From: an uncultured Collinsella sp.
GTDB taxonomy: Bacteria; Actinomycetota; Coriobacteriia; Coriobacteriales; Coriobacteriaceae
Assembly (NCBI GenBank): GCA_900544065.1
Contig: UQTR01000102.1
Coordinates: 1 to 6,258, forward strand
Direction: 5' to 3'
DNA length: 6,258 nt
The notes beneath the pieces are model-generated. The model ran no database searches and had not been told where the DNA came from. It was given only the letters and a program-made list of their open reading frames with translations. Of the stretch, positions 3,933 through 6,258 are shown one piece after another (the first letter of the stretch is position 1; the number at the start of each line of letters is the position of its first letter). Both the position numbers and the translations under genes were made by a program.

Positions 3933-5591
3933 ATGTTTTGTCGTTCGTGTGGCATACCGCTTGTCGACGACGCCCTCTTTTGCCCCGTATGCGGCGCACC
4001 CGTAGCACCAGACCAGGTCGCGGCCACGCAGCAACCCCAGCCTGCCGCACCCGCTTCCCAGCAATACATGCCCGTGCAGCAGTCCGCGCGGCGCAAGCGT
4101 TCCAAGAGGCCCCTCATCGCTCTCGCCGCGGTGCTTGCCGTGGCGGCGGGTGTCGGCGGGGGAGCGCTGTTCTACTTCACCCAGATTGCGACCACGCCTA
4201 TCGACGAGAAAACCTTCCCGGACAGCGGCATGCGTGCGCTTGTCTCGACCAAGTACGACACTAACGGTGACGGCCGCATCTCACGTGACGAAGCCAAGGC
4301 GGTGACGTCGGTCGAGCTGGACGGCGTCACGTCGACGCAGGGCCTGGGCAAGGTGTTCCCCAACGTTACCAGTGTGGAATATGGCGGGGACAAACTCGTC
4401 AACCTGGACCTTTCGGGCTGCAGCGACCTTAAGACCGTCGAGCTTAACTCGGCGAGTAACGTCACCGTCGTTAACCTGGACGGTTGCGACAACATCGAGA
4501 AGCTTGACCTCTCAAATGCCGGGGAGCTCAAAAGCGTCGATCTTTCGGGCAAAAAGAAGCTCGCCACGTTGGCACTGCCGCAGGATACGAAGGTTAGCGG
4601 CATTAAGGACACGCAGCTCGACGAGCTGTGGCTGCCGGTGTCCTACGAGGGTACCGATAAATCGGACCAGTACGGCGATATCTACGAGATCGAGCGTGAC
4701 GAGAACGGTTACGTCACGGGCTTCACGTCTGCCGTCAAGCAAGGTGGCGGCGTAAGCTACAGCGTCGAACATGACGAGACACATCGCATTTCGGAGATTG
4801 AGGAAGATCTGGCGGGCGGTTACGAGAACGTCAACACGTTTACGTACGACGCCGACGGTAACGTCACGCGCATCGATAGCGATGGCGACATAAGTGATGC
4901 GTCGAGCACAACGACGTTCACGTACGACTCGGACGGAAACCTGATCGACAAGACGACCAGCGCGGGCTACGGCGAGAGCTCAAGTACCTTTGTCTATCAG
5001 GACAGAAACCTGGTGACCGATACCGAGACCAGTCCGGCCAACCCTCGAACGGTCGTCTATTCGTACGGCTACGACAAGGGCCGCGTGACGTCCTTTATCA
5101 CGGACAGCCAGGGTGACACCGCGGGCACCAGATGGACGCTCACGCTGAATTACGAGTACGACAAGGACGGTAACATTTCGCGCGTCTCGCCTGTGGCCTA
5201 TGACACGCATGGCAACGATTACGGTTCGCTGAGCTCGTCGTTTGCCGCCGTGAATTATTCGTACATTGACGGCAAGATCGACCGGATCGAGTCCGAGCGC
5301 GGCGGCTATGCGGAGTTTTACTACGACGACCACGGCAACCTGACGTCGGTCGACGAGTACGCCGGCAGGGGCTCGGATGCCGAGTTTGAGTTTGAGCACG
5401 AGGTCGAGTACCGTCGCTACTTCTGCAACAAGCACGAGAAGAACAAGCCGGAGGAGTGGATTCGCCTGGATTCGCAATACGACGTCGACCACGGCAGCTG
5501 GAGCAACGATTCCGATTACGGTCGCGAGTGCTTTGCGGATATGTACCGACTCAACCCACTGACGGCCACGCCGAACCCGTTCCTCGGGTAG
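3933..5591 (+). CDS. Membrane-anchored zinc-ribbon / EF-hand / solenoid / YD-repeat protein
   Basis: This is a 552-residue protein of unknown function with a clear modular plan. Residues 3-20 form a zinc ribbon (FCRSCG...FCPVCG, four Cys). A Gln/Pro/Ala-rich linker runs to about 51, then basic residues RRKRSKR (53-59) and one hydrophobic segment (60-82). By the positive-inside rule the ribbon is cytoplasmic and the rest is outside. Residues 109-120 (DTNGDGRISRDE) are a complete EF-hand loop. Residues 155-220 form a solenoid of six 11-residue units such as LVNLDLSGCSD. From about 250 to 477 there are roughly nine YD-type units, clearest at FTYDADGN and FTYDSDGN. The C-terminal 75 residues have no recognised domain; C498 and C533 could pair. 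There is no RHS core motif, toxin tip or sortase signal. It may be a surface adhesin or sensor. It ends 12 bp before a strong terminator and is probably transcribed alone. Confidence 0.85.
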   Translation: MFCRSCGIPLVDDALFCPVCGAPVAPDQVAATQQPQPAAPASQQYMPVQQSARRKRSKRPLIALAAVLAVAAGVGGGALFYFTQIATTPIDEKTFPDSGMRALVSTKYDTNGDGRISRDEAKAVTSVELDGVTSTQGLGKVFPNVTSVEYGGDKLVNLDLSGCSDLKTVELNSASNVTVVNLDGCDNIEKLDLSNAGELKSVDLSGKKKLATLALPQDTKVSGIKDTQLDELWLPVSYEGTDKSDQYGDIYEIERDENGYVTGFTSAVKQGGGVSYSVEHDETHRISEIEEDLAGGYENVNTFTYDADGNVTRIDSDGDISDASSTTTFTYDSDGNLIDKTTSAGYGESSSTFVYQDRNLVTDTETSPANPRTVVYSYGYDKGRVTSFITDSQGDTAGTRWTLTLNYEYDKDGNISRVSPVAYDTHGNDYGSLSSSFAAVNYSYIDGKIDRIESERGGYAEFYYDDHGNLTSVDEYAGRGSDAEFEFEHEVEYRRYFCNKHEKNKPEEWIRLDSQYDVDHGSWSNDSDYGRECFADMYRLNPLTATPNPFLG

Positions 5592-5603
5592 CGGCCCGCC
5601 CGC

Positions 5604-5643
5604 AAACCACCACGAAGGTGCCCGTCCCTTCGTGGTGGTTTTT
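5604..5643 (+). terminator. Rho-independent terminator of the surface-protein gene
   Basis: A perfect 15-bp stem (5604-5618 with 5627-5641) has an 8-nt loop and runs into five T residues on the plus strand (5639-5643). It begins 12 bp after the stop codon. The convergent peptidase gene ends 12 bp to the right. Read on the minus strand the stem is followed by only TTT and then GC-rich DNA, so it may serve that gene less efficiently. Confidence 0.9.
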
Positions 5644-5654
5644 GCTTGGTGCGG

Positions 5655-6215
5655 CTAGGCCAGCAGGTCGACGACGTTAAAGCCGGCGTTGCTCTTGGCG
5701 ATGACGTCTCGGCCGCCAAAGACGCAGGTGGGCGACGCGGCTGCAATGCGCGTCACGTCGGCACCGAACGAGCGCAGCTCACCGGGCGTGGCCGCGAGCA
5801 TCTGGGCGCGGCGCTCCTCGCGTGCGTGCGGATCGAGCCCGGCCAGGTAGGTCGTGTTGCGGCGCTTGGTGAGCGCGTACGGCTTCACGGGCGCGTCCAT
5901 GCCGCTCACGCAGCTCACGATAAAGCCCTCGAAGGCGGCCTCGTCGGGCTCAAAGCTGCCGAGCCATTCGCCCGCGCGTTCCACGCGCTCAATCGAAGGA
6001 TCGACCGCCGGGTCGCGGTAGGTGTAGAACGCCGTCTGACGCTCGCCGGCCGCGCGGAATCCGCAACCGTACGCACCACCCTTCACGCGGATCTCGTTCC
6101 ACAGGTAGTCGTAGGAGAGCGCGTTGGCGGCAACCGCCCAGGCGCCCGTCACGTCGATGCCCAGACGACGCGGGTCGCACGCGCTTGCCGCAAAGCAGAT
6201 GTCGCTGGGGATGAC
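5655..6215 (-). CDS. M16C (PreP-like) zinc peptidase, C-terminal fragment
   Basis: Only the last 186 residues are present; the 5' part is lost at the contig end. The segment contains the family's conserved stretch SYDYLWNEIRVKGGAYG followed by AFYTYRDP, and later FIVSCVSGMDAPVKP, in the order seen in the C-terminal domain of the roughly 970-residue presequence-protease (M16C) family. Enzymes of this group degrade peptides inside a two-halved chamber. The zinc-binding HxxEH motif lies in the missing N-terminal half, so activity cannot be judged. A conceptual translation reading further upstream starts with the five residues MYKRQ, which come from sequencing adapter and are not part of the protein. 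Genomic coding begins at the Val codon at 6215. The gene converges on the surface-protein gene. Confidence 0.9.
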   Translation of the reverse strand, partial: VIPSDICFAASACDPRRLGIDVTGAWAVAANALSYDYLWNEIRVKGGAYGCGFRAAGERQTAFYTYRDPAVDPSIERVERAGEWLGSFEPDEAAFEGFIVSCVSGMDAPVKPYALTKRRNTTYLAGLDPHAREERRAQMLAATPGELRSFGADVTRIAAASPTCVFGGRDVIAKSNAGFNVVDLLA

Positions 6216-6258
6216 CTGTCTCTTATACACATCTCCGAGCCCACGAGACCCTAAGACA
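6216..6258. other. Illumina Nextera adapter read-through (not genomic)
   Basis: Positions 6216-6234 are exactly the 19-bp Tn5 mosaic end used in Nextera kits. They are followed at 6235-6249 by the 15-nt Nextera read-2 arm (CCGAGCCCACGAGAC), then eight bases CCTAAGAC (6250-6257) in the i7 index position and an A that begins the standard adapter tail. From memory CCTAAGAC is a catalogued Nextera XT i7 index (N726). This is untrimmed library adapter joined to the end of the contig, not a transposon. Confidence 0.98.

Noticed and set aside
4680..5591. RHS/polymorphic toxin
   Set aside because: YD-type units are present, but there is no RHS core motif, no proteolytic boundary, no variable toxin tip and no immunity gene; a terminator follows directly.
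6216..6234. Tn5/IS50 mosaic end suggesting a transposon insertion
   Set aside because: It is followed by the Nextera read-2 arm, an index and the adapter tail, which identifies it as library adapter.
5646..6254. 202-residue plus-strand reading frame opposite the peptidase
   Set aside because: It is antisense to a conserved M16C domain, and its last residues (SLIHISEPTRP) are translated adapter.

Overview
The window looks like a short, high-GC contig from a gut actinobacterium of the class Coriobacteriia, most likely Collinsella. This rests on gene content and on the style of the extracellular EF-hand/solenoid protein; I could not search a database. Coding regions such as metA are about 65% GC in the lines I counted. 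The right end runs into an Illumina Nextera adapter (6216-6258), so the genomic DNA stops at 6215 and the window is probably one whole assembly contig.

Layout, left to right. Positions 1-243 hold no gene. They contain a 90-bp imperfect inverted repeat at the contig edge, a pair of 15-bp direct repeats, and a strong intrinsic terminator (165-202) for the minus-strand gene that follows. An L-lactate / L-2-hydroxyisocaproate dehydrogenase-family gene occupies 244-1221 (-). A 211-bp divergent intergenic region follows, with a good -10 box for the dehydrogenase and small hairpins in the metA leader. metA (1433-2359, +) has Glu at position 111, which predicts homoserine O-acetyltransferase rather than succinyltransferase activity. 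It converges on a 5-formyltetrahydrofolate cyclo-ligase gene (2383-2979, -).

Positions 2980-3125 are repeat-rich. Next is a hicA-hicB toxin-antitoxin operon (3711 to 3126, -) with a recognisable promoter whose -10 box lies inside an 8+8 bp inverted repeat, a probable autoregulatory operator. The module is about 52% GC, lower than its neighbours, and is bracketed by two ~50-bp imperfect direct repeats (3067-3117 and 3811-3862). Both repeats can fold into a similar hairpin. This is the most mobile-looking part of the window.

Positions 3933-5591 (+) encode a 552-residue surface protein: cytoplasmic four-cysteine zinc ribbon, one membrane segment, one EF-hand loop, a solenoid with an 11-residue period, then about nine YD-type repeats. 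It ends at a strong terminator (5604-5643). The last gene (5655-6215, -) is the C-terminal part of an M16C (PreP-like) zinc peptidase cut by the contig end.

The genes do not form one pathway. metA (methionine) and the folate-salvage enzyme are loosely linked through one-carbon metabolism but are convergently transcribed. No large undescribed defence or mobile system is visible. The best leads are the repeat-flanked hicAB cassette and the zinc-ribbon/solenoid/YD surface protein.
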